A stretch of 64,000 nt of DNA from Erinaceus europaeus (taxonomy: Eukaryota; Chordata; Mammalia; Eulipotyphla; Erinaceidae), in NCBI RefSeq assembly GCF_950295315.1, contig NC_080164.1:55895451-55959450 (forward strand). The letters are read 5' to 3'. Made by a program: the position numbers and the translations under genes. The notes under the pieces were generated by a model. It did no database searches. It worked only from the letters and a program-made list of their open reading frames with translations, and was not told the DNA's origin. Shown piece by piece: positions 10,728 to 20,590 of this stretch (position 1 is its first letter; the number at the start of each line of letters is the position of its first letter).

Positions 10728-11061
10728 CAACCCCATGATACCATCTCCATTCCAGTCGGAAGAGTGGGGGTAAAGAACAGATTCTTCCTAATGCACACTC
10801 CTGATTCTAGTTTGTTCATGAGTGGGGGTGGGGAGGGGGGCAGGAATGAGATTTAAATCATTGATGAATTGGCATTTAAATTGGATACCGAGTAACTGAA
10901 AGTAGCCAGAATATTATGAAACTTGTTTAATATTTTATTAGTTAATGGAGAAATGAAATTCAAAGGGAAGATGACTGAAGAAAATTAAAACGTTTGTTTA
11001 TATCTTGCTGAGTCTAGACTTCTCAATAAACCTGTCACATCCATATGCACCTTCCTTCTCT
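10728..11061. other. Single-copy stretch, no feature seen
   Basis: AT-rich right part and a G-rich run at about 10823-10842. No window repeat or coding pattern recognised. Confidence 0.4.
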
Positions 11062-11640
11062 CTTTTACTTAAATTTTTTTATTAGTGACTTATTAATGAT
11101 TTACAAGATTACAAAATAATAGGGATGTAATTCCATACTACTCTTACCACCAAAGCTCTGTGCCCCCAACCCCTCCAATGGTAACCACCATAGTTCTCCC
11201 AGGGTCATCCATATGGGTTAACTATATGTATAGTTTCTTCTTTTTAATTTTTTTAATTAATGTGTTTGTTCATGAGAAAGATAGAGGGAATCAGATATCA
11301 CTCTGGTACATGTGCTGATGGGGAATGAACTCAGGACCTCATGCTTGAGAATCCAGTGCTTTACCTACTGCACCACCTCCTAGACCTGTTTTTTTCTTTT
11401 TTCAAGTTCATATGTTTCAATTCTCTATATTCCACTTATGAAATCATCCCATAGTTATCCTTCCTTCCTTCCTTACTTAACTAACCATAATCACTGTTGC
11501 TCCCATCCAAAGAACACATCAAAAGGGCATATTATAATCTTTTTAACTGCTGAGTAGTACTCCACTGAGTATATATCCCATGATTTTTTTTTTGTAAGAC
11601 TCATCAGTTTATTCCATTGTTAAAGGCTTTTCCTTCCTCC
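11062..11640 (-). mobile_element. Old L1 3' end, interrupted by SINE-B
   Basis: Reverse-strand older L1. The 3' UTR is at 11070-11246 ('gatttacaagattacaaaataata', 'ctctgtgccccc'). The end of ORF2 follows on the far side ('actgctgagtagtactccactgagtatatatccc' is the reverse of the ORF2 segment at 10290-10320 in copy 1). Divergence is much greater than in the full-length copy. Confidence 0.65.
11247..11393 (-). repeat. SINE-B
   Basis: Antisense SINE-B inside the old L1: 'gagaaagatagagggaatcagatatcactctggtacatgtgctgatgggg' through 'ctactgcaccacctcctagacc'. Confidence 0.8.
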
Positions 11641-11789
11641 TAACTTGAAGTTAGGAGTAATTTAAACTTCTAATTAGGAAAATACAAAGGCACACACCAG
11701 AGAAGCGTGTGGGCTATTTGGGAAAAGATGACTGACACCTGTGGAAGCTGATGCTCATTTTTATTAAATTCTAAGGTACTGCCTTCATT

Positions 11790-12076
11790 CCTTTTTTGCC
11801 TTTGTTATCTCTAGGACTTGGTGCCTGCACTCTGAATCCACTGTTCCTGGAGGCCATTTTCCCCATATTTGTTGCCCTTATTGTTGGATAGGACAGAGAG
11901 AAATCAAGAGGAGTGGGGAGACAGAGAGGGAGAGAAAGATAGACACCTGCAGACCTGCTTCACCACTTGTGAAGCAACTCCCCTGCAGGTGGGGAGCTGG
12001 GGGCTCGAACTGGGATCCTTGTGCTGGTCCTTGTGCTTCACACTATGTGCACGTAACCCACTGCACTAACTCCTCA
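11790..12076 (-). repeat. SINE-A
   Basis: Antisense copy with 'ggcctgcactctgaatccactgttcctggaggcc' analog, GGACAGAGAGAAATCAAGAGG, CCCCTGCAGGTGGGG and GTAACCCACTGCACTAACTCC. Confidence 0.8.
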
Positions 12077-12284
12077 TTTTCTTCCTAAACCACACTTAAC
12101 ACCTATTACAACTTCTCCCTGTCCTTCCTTTTTCCTTTTCCTACTGACATAAGGGAAACAGTGCTTGATTTCTTAGGTGTTCTCCAGATTCTCTTCCTCT
12201 CAATGATGCGCATCTTCTCTTTTTCTGTATTAATAGTTTAATATTTTTAAAATTAAAATAAATATAAGTAGTTCTAAAGCTATT

Positions 12285-12500
12285 TTAAGTTTTTTATTTG
12301 TGATTAACAGTAGGTTGTAAGATTGTAAGATTACAATGTGTAGTTCCACACTACACCCACCACCAGAGTTCTGTACCCCCACCTCCCAGCTCCCAAAGAG
12401 AACCACCATAGTTCTCACAAGTCTTAAAAACAGTTTCCTTGCTTTTTTTTTTTTTTTAAGTTTATGTGTATCAGTTTCTAGATTTCATGTATGAGTGAAA
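12285..12500 (-). mobile_element. Old L1 3' UTR fragment
   Basis: Same block as 11070-11246: 'gtaagattgtaagattacaatgtgtagttccacactacacccaccaccagagttctgtacccccacc', then 'accaccatagttctcac'. Assigned to old L1 only by that similarity. Confidence 0.5.
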
Positions 12501-12620
12501 CTCCTCTGCCCTGGAGAGAGCTCTTCTCAGTGGTTACCTCTGGTGGTGGGAGGAGTATGTAGTTATAACACCTGTCACTGATATCCTATCAAACAAGAGA
12601 AAGAATGACGAGAAAATCTA

Positions 12621-12828
12621 GGAGCCAGGTGGTGGCATACCTTGTAAAGTGCTCACAATACAGTGTGTAAGGACCCAGGTTCAAGTCCCTGGTTCCCACC
12701 TGCAGGGGGGAAAGCTTCATGAGTGGTGAAGCAGGGCTGCTGGTATCTCTCTGTCTTTCTGTCTCCCTACCACTCTTAGTTTCTTTCTGTCTCTATCCAA
12801 TAACAAATAAATGAATTTTTTAAAACAT
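12621..12828 (+). repeat. SINE-A2
   Basis: Sense copy: 'gagccaggtggtggcatacctt', 'acccaggttcaagtccctggttcccacctgcaggggggaaagcttcatg', CTATCCAATAACAAATAAATG tail. Confidence 0.8.
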
Positions 12829-12833
12829 TTTTT

Positions 12834-12959
12834 AAAAGATTTTATTTATTAGAGAGAAAGAACCAGACATCACTCTGGCACATGTGCTGCCGGGGATCGA
12901 ACTCAGGACCTCATACTTGAGAGTCCAGAGCTTTATCACTGTGCTACCTCCCGGACCAC
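12834..12959 (-). repeat. SINE-B
   Basis: Compact antisense copy ending 'tgtgctacctcccggaccac', with a body very close to the apparent family consensus. Confidence 0.8.
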
Positions 12960-12974
12960 TAAAATATATTTTTT

Positions 12975-13597
12975 TATAATTATTTTATTTAGTAAGCCTT
13001 TCTTGTTATTGATGTCGTCATTGTTAGATAGGACAGAGAGAAATGGAGAGAGAAAGGGAAGACAGAGGGGGGCAAAGAAAGACAGAAACCTGCAGACCTG
13101 CTTCACCGTTTGTGAAGCAACTCCCCTGTGCCGGGCTAGCATGAGGGTGTTTATTCCTCGGGTACGTGCTCTCTGGGTTCGACCAGAGACAACCTGGGCT
13201 GCTGCTTACTCAGTGACACGGGAGAGAGAAGAGACCAGGAACTCGTGGCTGAGCGGGAACGCAATGCAATGCCTTTATTGATCAGATACACACACACACA
13301 TATATATAATCTTTAACCAGAAGTGGCAAGTGGGAAAAGGAAATGGCTAGGAGAGGGGGTGGAGAAAAGAGCACAAAGATAGAAAGCTTCCATAGCAGCT
13401 GTTGCGAAGGTTCTAACCAATGGGATAAACCAATACCCTGCAGGCAGGGCAGGTCTCAGGCAAAACAATGATTATGTAAATAGACCATAGTATCAACCAT
13501 GGAGCAGGGCATAATGACCAACACCCCTGCAGGTGGGGAGCTGGGGGCTTGAATCAGGATCTTTACACTGGTCCTTGTGCTACATGCACTTAACCTG
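12975..13597 (-). repeat. SINE-A, split by LTR-1
   Basis: Left half 12975-13128 (GTTGTTAGATAGGACAGAGAG... GAAGCAACTCCCCTG). Right half 13524-13597 (CCCCTGCAGGTGGGGAGC... CACTTAACC). The break lies exactly at the CCCCTG duplicated by the LTR. Confidence 0.85.
13129..13523 (-). mobile_element. Solo LTR, family LTR-1
   Basis: 395 bp starting TGCCGGGCTAGC and ending GACCAACA, flanked by CCCCTG at 13123-13128 and 13524-13529. The intact host SINE around it confirms the 6-bp duplication, which points to a class II (ERVK-like) integrase. Reverse-strand AATAAA lies at about 13274-13279; a short CA/TA array lies at about 13286-13308. Confidence 0.9.
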
Positions 13598-13678
13598 ATG
13601 AATTTTTTTTAAAAAACAAAATCAATGTGGCATCTTGTATATTGAGTTTATAAAGCACTGTGGTGAGAATATACATAT

Positions 13679-13905
13679 TTTTTAAATTTTTATTTATTGA
13701 GTAGAGACAGAGAGAAATCAAGAGGGAAAGGGGAGAGAGAGAGAGAGAGGGAGAGCAAGAGGGAAAGGGATAAGGAGAGAGAACTCTACAGCACTGAATC
13801 ACCACTTGTGAAAATTTCCTCCTGCAGGTGGGGATTGGGGACTTGAACCCTGGTCCTTGCACTTAGTAGCATGTGCACTCTATTGAGTGTGTCATCACCT
13901 CTCCC
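13679..13905 (-). repeat. SINE-A2
   Basis: Antisense: ATTTTTATTTATTGAGTAGAGACAGAGAG, an expanded GA tract at about 13733-13755, CTCCTGCAGGTGGGGA, 'gaaccctggtccttgcac', 'attgagtgtgtcatcacctctcccc'. Confidence 0.75.
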
Positions 13906-14050
13906 CCCTTTATGAAAGAGATAGAGAAGGCAGAGAGTGAATTGAAGAGATCACTAAAGAAGCACTGACGCTTCCTTCAGTGTGGGCTTAAACCTGGGTC
14001 CTGCACATGGCAAAGCAATACATTGTCCAAGTCAACTACTTCTCCAGCTA
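13906..14050 (-). repeat. SINE-D (old)
   Basis: Antisense relic: 'gaagcactgacgcttccttcagtgtgggcttaaacctgggtcctgcacatggcaaagcaatacattgtccaagt'. It matches the D copies near 2640 and 44740. Confidence 0.5.
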
Positions 14051-14095
14051 TCACTTTCTGTATTATTGAAGAATTATTAAAAATTGTTTAAATTA

Positions 14096-14265
14096 AAAAA
14101 ATTACATTTATTCTAATAAGAGAGAGATACAGAGAGCAAGATACTGAGAAAGAGACCAGAGCCCTGTTCAGCTCTGGCTTATGGTGGTACAGGAGATTGA
14201 ACCTGAGACCTTGGAGCCTCAGGTGTGAAAGACTTTTGCGTAACCACCATTCTGTCTTCCTAGTC
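14096..14265 (-). repeat. SINE-C
   Basis: Antisense: 'ccagagccctgttcagctctggcttatggtggtac', 'gaccttggagcctcaggtgtgaaagac', 'cgtaaccaccattctgtcttcc'. Confidence 0.75.
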
Positions 14266-14439
14266 CTGTTTAATTAATTAAAAAAAAATTTAATAGGTAT
14301 ATAGTAGACCCAGGGAGTGAACAGGGATTTCCTGGAGCGAGGAATGTGTAGGGTAAGATGGACATGACAAACAGGAAATAAGTCATAAAGCTGACTTTTC
14401 AAAATGTTGGTGTATTGCACAAAAACATAAGACTATGGG

Positions 14440-14560
14440 GAAAGGGAGAGTTTTCCATAGGGGGTTGGGGGTGGGGACACAAACCTCTGGTGGTGGGAGG
14501 GGTGTGAAATGACACTCCTATTATAATCTTATAATCCATTATAAATTCAATATGTCAGGA
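14440..14560 (+). mobile_element. Old L1 or R-repeat 3' end fragment
   Basis: 'gggggtggggacacaaacctctggtggtgggaggggtgtgaaatgacactcct' resembles the 3' end of the element at 47150-47240. Short and diverged. Confidence 0.4.
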
Positions 14561-14856
14561 AAAATAGAATATTTCAAGTTCTTTAACTGCCTAGATTTTA
14601 GTTCTGAGTATATATTCCTTTAGTCTAAGCATTTAATCTTTCTAATTTGTAAACCAAAAAGTTTAAGAACAGAGTTCTTTGTCTTCTGGCCTTTGGTTTC
14701 ACACTGGGTTTGAGATTAAGTGATGTTTGACTTTCATCAGCTCTGGTCAGCACTGAAGGACCTGGACACTGGTTGAGTTCAGTGAGTTCAGTGAATCCAA
14801 ATGTAGGAAGGATCACTTTCTGCCACATCCTTATTTGGGGGTTATTATCAGAATTC

Positions 14857-14875
14857 CTTTCTATCTTTCTTTCCT

Positions 14876-14935
<60 letters not shown>

Positions 14936-14980
14936 TTTTCCTTCCTTCCTTCCTTCCTTTCTTTCCTTCTCTCTTCCTTT
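14857..14980. repeat. (CTTT)n/(CTTC)n microsatellite
   Basis: More than 100 bp of pyrimidine-only tetranucleotides abutting the A-rich end of an antisense SINE-B, so it probably grew from the SINE tail. The translated Leu/Ser/Phe frame through it is not a gene. Confidence 0.95.
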
Positions 14981-14984
14981 TTAT

Positions 14985-15474
14985 TTTATTTATTTATGTT
15001 TTTAAGATTTTATTTATTAATGAGAAAGATAGGAGGAAAGAGAGAGAAATGTTGGGCATTACACCCTGCTCCATGGTTGATACTATGGTCTATTTACATA
15101 ATCATTGTTTTACCTGAGACTCACCCTGCCTGCAGGGTATTGGTTTATCCCATTGGTTAGAACCTTCACAACAGCTGCTATGGAAGCTTTCTACCTTCGC
15201 GTTGTTTACTTTTCTCTACCCCCTCTCCTAGCCATTTCCTTTTCCGACCTGCCACTTCCATTTCAAAAGAAATAAAAAGTGTTGTCTCTGATCAATAAAG
15301 GCATTGCATTACATTTCCGCTCTGCCACAAGTTCCTGGTTTCTCTCAGGCAAAGCTAGCCCAGCAGAGAAAGAACCAGACATCACTCTAGTACATGTGTT
15401 TCCAGGGATTGAACTCAGGACCTCATGCTTGAGAGTCTGATGCTTTATCCACTATGCCACCTCCCAGACCACTC
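14985..15474 (-). repeat. SINE-B, split by LTR-1
   Basis: Left part to 15049 (ATTTATTAATGAGAAAGATAGGAGG). Right part 15366-15474 (GAGAAAGAACCAGACATCACTCTAG... CTCCCAGACCAC). The two join perfectly at GAGAAA. Confidence 0.85.
15050..15365 (+). mobile_element. Solo LTR, family LTR-1
   Basis: 316 bp from TGTTGGGCATTACACC to GCTAGCCCAGCA on the + strand, flanked by GAGAAA at 15044-15049 and 15366-15371. AATAAA in GATCAATAAAGG lies at about 15294-15299. Opposite orientation to the other LTR-1 copies. Confidence 0.9.
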
Positions 15475-15483
15475 TTTCTTTTT

Positions 15484-15686
15484 ATTATCTTTATTTATTG
15501 GATAGAAACAGCCAGAAATAGAGAGGGAAGGAGGAGATAGAGAGGAAGAGAGACAGAGAGACATGTGCAGTCCTGCTTCAAGACTTGTGAAGCTTTTCCT
15601 CTGCAGGTGGGGACCAGGGGCTCGAACCTGGGTCCTTGCACACTGTAACATGTGCACTTGACCAGGTGCTCCATCACCCGACCCCT
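15484..15686 (-). repeat. SINE-A2
   Basis: Antisense: TTATTGGATAGAAACAGCCAG, CTCTGCAGGTGGGGACCAGGGGCTCGAACCTGGGTCC, 'cactgtaacatgtgcacttgaccaggtgctccatcacccgacccc'. Confidence 0.85.
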
Positions 15687-16110
15687 TATCAATTTTTTTT
15701 AGCATCTTGCCTTGAAGGGAGGACTGTTAACAGTCCCAGATCCATGACCCTAGTCCATGAAAGCTGTTGGGATGTGAAGATTCATCTGAATTGCATTCCC
15801 TTTCTGCCACAATGGGAAATCAGGCTCTAGGTACTATGCCATGTAACTCACTCCCTTATCCCAGACCTCCTGATACTGGCTTTGGGAGGGTTGAGTGAGC
15901 TATATTACCTGAATCATTTACTTATTGGTATAACAAACATTAATTGTGTATGTTTTATGTTCCAAGCATTGTTTAGAAACTGTGGATACAGGACTGAAGA
16001 AGAACAAGCCATGGTCTCATAAAGCTTACATTCAGGCAAAGCAGAGGACCAAGTGTTCAAACAAGTAGAAGAATAACTGAGATACCAGACAAGGTAAGAA
16101 ATGATTATTC
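15687..16110. other. Mostly single-copy; possible ancient repeat at 15935-16060
   Basis: The piece with 'ttccaagcattgtttagaaactgtggatacaggac' and 'tctcataaagcttacattcagg' resembles a widespread ancient mammalian repeat, but I cannot name it confidently. Confidence 0.35.
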
Positions 16111-16111
16111 C

Positions 16112-16445
16112 AGAGATCAGCTGTTGTCAAAGAGTGATCCATGGATCTTGGAGGCATTTCTAAGACACTGGAGACCTGGGATGTCAAATGTATATTGCAA
16201 AAACGTTAAAATGTTATTTGTCTTTGTCACTCTCATTCTCTCATGAGCCTCCAGTGTTGTTTTCCAGACGTTACTTGATATGTGATGATGTTGCTTTCGT
16301 GGGTTGTGGGATATGTGTAAAATGGTAAATATTGATAGATATAACCCACACAAACTAAATGCTCTTTGGGGGTTCATCTTCTTATTAAAATTATTGTTTT
16401 TAGGAATGTATGGGAACCCTGCCACCAAATAGTTCAAAAATAGTC
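16112..16445 (+). mobile_element. Probable hAT-type DNA transposon fossil
   Basis: 'gtcaaagagtgatccatgg' at the left and 'ccaaatagttcaaaaatagtccc' at the right. Internal blocks ('aaaatgttatttgtctttgtcactctcattctctcatgag', 'gatagatataacccacacaaac') resemble a common non-autonomous hAT fossil of eutherians. Terminal inverted repeats are too decayed for certainty. Confidence 0.45.
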
Positions 16446-18239
16446 CCATTTTGTTAGACAGTGACTGGGATAGATGTGGGGTTTATATGTTGTGGGATTT
16501 GTGTAAAAGACATTACTGCTATTCAGTTGCATATGCTTGTGGGCTCTGGGGTGGGAGCTGGATCTTTGACCAGGGGTCATAGACTTTGCTTAGAGAGGCA
16601 CAATTTTTGAGCCTGAGAAGAACCACATGGATTTTGGGGATTCAGCTCTTAGCCATTTCCCTTGTAACAGAGCTACAAACTCACATCAAGCTTTAAGGGG
16701 GCATCAAAAAGTTCCCCCTACCTTTTTTTTTTTTTAACCCCAGGAGAATTCTTCTCAGGGGATCACCTCTTAATTTTATTCTTACAAACATCAAACACAT
16801 TAGGAGCATGAGAAATTAGGATCATTTGTGATAGAAGCTATGAGAAGGTCCGGCCTCACTCTTCTCATACCAGCATTTAGGGCGTTGGATTGTTTTGATT
16901 TGGTTGATACTGGCAGAATCTCAGGATGCACAGGGCAAGGGGCTTAGAAGCTGAATCACTCCCAAAGTGAGTTGCTGAAGCTCTGTGTAACACAATGACA
17001 TTTGTTGGACCGCTCAGCAAATTGTTCCCCGAGTGGAGCTGTCTCAGCTCGACAGTCTGTCAGCCACATTTATTGGGAATCCACTAGCAATGTGAATCGG
17101 TAGGCGATACAGGCATTGAAGTCGCAGTTCCCAAGAGTTGAGGGCTAAGTTATCTATCAAATCCTGTCTCTCTGCTGACATCTGGGAAAACTAGGTGACA
17201 CCCACACACCTGAGGCCTCCGCAGCAGCCCAATTAAAGGTTGCAGATTTTCTTTAGTTACTTTCTGACCTTGGAGCTGGAGAAAATGAATATTGGGTTTT
17301 GCTTCTGATCAGACTGCATGAATGTTTCAAGGTCTAAGCATCTAGAAATTAATATAAGTGAATGTGTGTACATGTGTGCTACACATTATGTTAGGTCATT
17401 TTTGGTATCAGTGGAGGCTAATCCCTGGACAATGACAAGGCAGAAGCAACCTTCCCAGAAAAACCCAGAGTGTGCCACCGGATATAAAGGTTTAAATGGG
17501 CTTTCTGCCAGAATTGCATCTGATAGTTGCGTGGGTGCAGCCCATGGCAGGAATCCACGCAGCTCACAGGATATCTGTGGGACCCTGGGGTGTTGCAATG
17601 TCACTCTGTCTGGATAAGTGACAGCCAAGATGTGGGATTTGGTGATTATTTTTGGTTTGGTTTGTTTCTAGCTCAGAAGAAAGGCTATATATAACATTGA
17701 GAGAGGCATAACTTCTAGATTGTCAAGGTTGGTACTAATAGTGAATGATATACTAATATATATTACATGGAACCACAAGCTTGCAAGAGCAATGCTCACA
17801 TACTAGATGAAAGAATAAATCTTCTGTTGTGTAATGGGAAAAGAAAGCTGGCAATGTAAATGCAGTCTTAATATTTTTTTCCAGCATTGCATGTGTAATT
17901 AGGCATTCAGTGACTTCCTCATCTAAGGAAATTTGACTTTAATGGGAGCTGTGTGGCTAACTATAGAAGGAGTTTTTTTTTTTTTTAAATGTAGGGGTGA
18001 GGCTGGGAAGGCATTAACTGATAAGATGGACTATTTGCTTGGTCTTGAAACAAAGAAACAGCCTCCTCCCCATCCCTTCCCCTTGCCCCAACCTGCCAGC
18101 CTTTATATGATGTGGGTAGGTGCTGGACTCATATTCTGAACCTTGGAAATCAAACCAGGAATAGAATGGTTTGACAATTTTCATCTCCTAATGTGTTTGT
18201 CATGTTTTAGCATTTAAAGTACCCCCTCCAAAAAGGTTT
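16446..18239. other. Single-copy region, no gene recognised
   Basis: About 1.8 kb with no copy of the window's repeat families. Open frames of 80-99 codons at about 17318-17628 overlap on both strands and look incidental. Candidate ground for conserved non-coding sequence, untested. Confidence 0.4.
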
Positions 18240-18612
18240 CAGGAACAGAATCGTGGTGGTGAGACAATTCAATTCTTTATTGATCAGAGAGCCAAGGCTT
18301 TTAAAGGTCAGACCTGGAAGTGGTAAGTCGGAAACAGAAATGGCTAGGAAAGGGGCGGAGAAAGGCAAAAGGGGCTGGAGAGCTAGGAACTTCCTTAGCA
18401 ACTGTTGCAAGGGTTTTAACTGCTAGGATTAATATTACCCTGGAGGCAGGGAGGGTCTTGAGGGTAGAAAGAAGATAGATCAAAGGAATGGAATGAGTGA
18501 GGATCTTTCAGGCAAAACAATGATTATGTAGATAAGCCATAGTATCAGGAATGCAGGGTGGAGCAGGGGGAGCTGGCTTAATGCTTTGTGAGGCTCCTCA
18601 AATTTCCCGACA
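18240..18612 (-). mobile_element. LTR-1, missing about 100 bp at its left side
   Basis: Matches 1646-1972 closely from 'tcaggaacagaatcgtggtgg' to 'tttcccgaca', including TTTATTGATCAGAGAGCC. The segment corresponding to 1544-1640 is absent, so the copy is truncated. Confidence 0.8.
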
Positions 18613-18722
18613 TAAACCCAAAACTTTCCATTAGGGAGATAAAAATTCAAACACATAATTTAACCAAAGTTGATAAAATAGAAGCCCTCCTCATGTATTC
18701 TCCCATGACAAGAATTACTGGG

Positions 18723-18942
18723 TGGGGCCAGGTGGTGGTGCACTGGTGGGTTGAGTGCACATGCTACAGTGCACAAGGACCCAGGTTGAAGCCCCTGGTC
18801 CCCACCCACATGTGGGGTGGGTGGGGGAAAGCTTCACAAGTGGTGAAGCAGTGCTGCAAGTGTCTCTCCTCTCTACCTCTCTGCTCCCCCACCCCCTCTT
18901 AATTTCTGTCTCTACCCAAAATAAATAAATAAAATTTTAAAA
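18723..18942 (+). repeat. SINE-A2
   Basis: Sense copy with an A-rich tail, flanked by AATTACTGGG at 18713-18722 and 18943-18952. A small local expansion (GTGGGGTGGGTGGGGG) lies at about 18811-18826. Confidence 0.9.
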
Positions 18943-18952
18943 AATTACTGGG

Positions 18953-19540
18953 AGTAGCTAGGAGCAGTAGCAGCTTGACCAGGATGAGTGCTAGATCTGA
19001 CATCACTAGAAATATCTTCTGAGGGTCAAGAGGGAAAGCAATAGAGGAAAAAGCTGAATTTTAGGTTGAAGATTATGAACAGACCTCAGAGGCAACCATA
19101 CACTTCCCAATCCTTAGCTCCCTTTGCAAGGTTCATCCTGCAGTGACCTTTCCAAGGGCATAGTGTGACAGCAGTGCTGAGTCATTTCCATGGCCTCTTC
19201 AGTAAAGTGGCCAGCATTCTAACATTGTCTAAATACATGGGACTAGACAGTTAATTTGTTATGAAAAGGAATTCTTTCTAACCAATAGCTATTAAAATCT
19301 TTGTTTTAGTAGAAAATATGTCTACTGTTTTATTGCTGGCATTTTACAGAAAATATGTCGAGCTGTCAAAAGGGGGCATCCTTGCTTTTTCAGACAAAAG
19401 AAACAACAATTTTTGAGCTTGCTTTTTAGAGAAGCCTCAGTGGGAGTGGTAGGCAGCAGCAAAGCAGGTAGTGATTTTGAACAGAACAGGTGTGCTAGTC
19501 AGGCTACATCTAGGCTGGGGTAGGAGTAGGGGTAGGGGTG
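18953..19540. other. Single-copy stretch, no feature seen
   Basis: No repeat or coding signal recognised. A G-rich run occurs near 19515-19548. Confidence 0.4.
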
Positions 19541-19554
19541 GAGGGGGCCCTCTT

Positions 19555-19700
19555 TTCACAACTGAACTCCTCAAAGTGTGGCCACAGGCCAGCAACATCC
19601 ATGTCACAGCTCAGGCTCCCATGCTGGCCTACTGGATCAGAATCTGCATGTGACAAGGTCCAGGTGTTCAGCAAGCACCTTTGAGTTTGAGAAGCTCTGC
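19555..19700 (-). mobile_element. MER5-like hAT fossil
   Basis: 'cctcaaagtgtggccacaggccagcaacatcc' and 'ggatcagaatctgcatgtgacaaggtcc' are the reverse-oriented hallmarks of MER5 (non-autonomous hAT-Charlie). Confidence 0.7.
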
Positions 19701-19711
19701 ATCACAACCTT

Positions 19712-19860
19712 ATTTCTCAAATTTCCTGGGGAGTAAGAATCACCGGGGTTACTTATTAAAAACTGATTCCTGGGTTTCCAGTCTTAACCTGAAGAGCTAG
19801 GATTTGCAAACCTGGAAACCTACATATTTAACACGTCCTAGGGGATAGTCGTCGTGAGTA
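19712..19860 (+). mobile_element. MER5-like hAT fossil
   Basis: 'ttctcaaatttcctggggagtaagaatcacc', 'ttattaaaaactgattcctgggtttcca', 'gaagagctaggatttgc'. A second MER5 copy in the opposite orientation, directly beside the first. Confidence 0.65.
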
Positions 19861-20361
19861 AAGTATGGGCAACACCACAAGATGCTTTACTTTTCTAAAG
19901 AAGCACATAGTGATCTTAAAAAGCAACAAAACACATCTTTTTTGAAAAGGCACAACTTCCTTTTTCACTCCAACCCTTGTGAACAAAATGCTAAAGATGG
20001 GGAGGTGGGAAGTAGAGAAGCATCAGAACAGCTGCCCGCTGGGGTGTAGCAGGGGAGGCTATGAGTTGCAGGAACTAGGATTGTTGCCAGTAGAGGGCAG
20101 CAAAGCACGCCCTGCCGTGGGGTCTCGCTTTGTGAGCGGCAGGACCAGATAGACTGTGGAAGTGCTCTTCTCCACTTCCAGGAGACATGGGCCTCAGTCT
20201 GGCTGGACCAACACTATGTTGGTCTGCTAAGTGGGGTTGCAGTAGACTCTGGGTCTGAATGGTAAGGTCAGAGCCAGGTAAGGTCAGAGCCAGCACTGTA
20301 GAATTGAACTAGAATGTGATGACTGTCATGTAGATTTTAATTCTTCTGGAAACTGCTGAAA
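19861..20361. other. Single-copy stretch containing a CTCF-like motif
   Basis: No repeat recognised. The motif at 20085-20104 is listed separately. A direct duplication 'aaggtcagagccag' occurs at 20265-20293. Confidence 0.4.
20085..20104 (+). promoter_or_regulatory. Candidate CTCF-binding motif
   Basis: TTGCCAGTAGAGGGCAGCAA fits the vertebrate CTCF core (CCA-x-x-AG-x-GGC). Single-copy context. Occupancy is inference only. Confidence 0.45.
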
Positions 20362-20590
20362 ACAAAAAGACCAGAATATTGCTCACCTGGTAGGGTGCAT
20401 GCCTGCCACACACATGGCCTGAATTTGAGATCAGCATCCCAGGAGAGTGCCATGGCAGAGGGGAAGTGCTGGTGTTGTGAAATAAAAAAAGAAATAAAAA
20501 AAGTAAGCTGGGAGTGGTAAGATCACATATGTGCAGGGCCCCAGCTCACAAAAAAGAAAGAAACAAAGGAAGAAAGAAAGAAAGAAAAAA
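20362..20590 (+). repeat. SINE-E (old)
   Basis: tRNA-like head 'gaatattgctcacctggtagggtgcatgcctgcc', 'gcctgaatttgagatcagcatccc', then A-rich segments and a second unit 'agctgggagtggtaagatcacatatgtgcagggcccc'. The same two-part layout occurs at 26287-26535. Confidence 0.55.

Noticed and set aside
14773..15117. 114-codon + strand open frame rich in Leu, Ser and Phe
   Set aside because: It is the translation of a CTTT microsatellite plus SINE-B and LTR sequence.
17318..17628. Overlapping 80-99 codon frames on both strands in single-copy DNA
   Set aside because: No recognisable motif, no clear splice or start context, and openness on both strands suggests chance.
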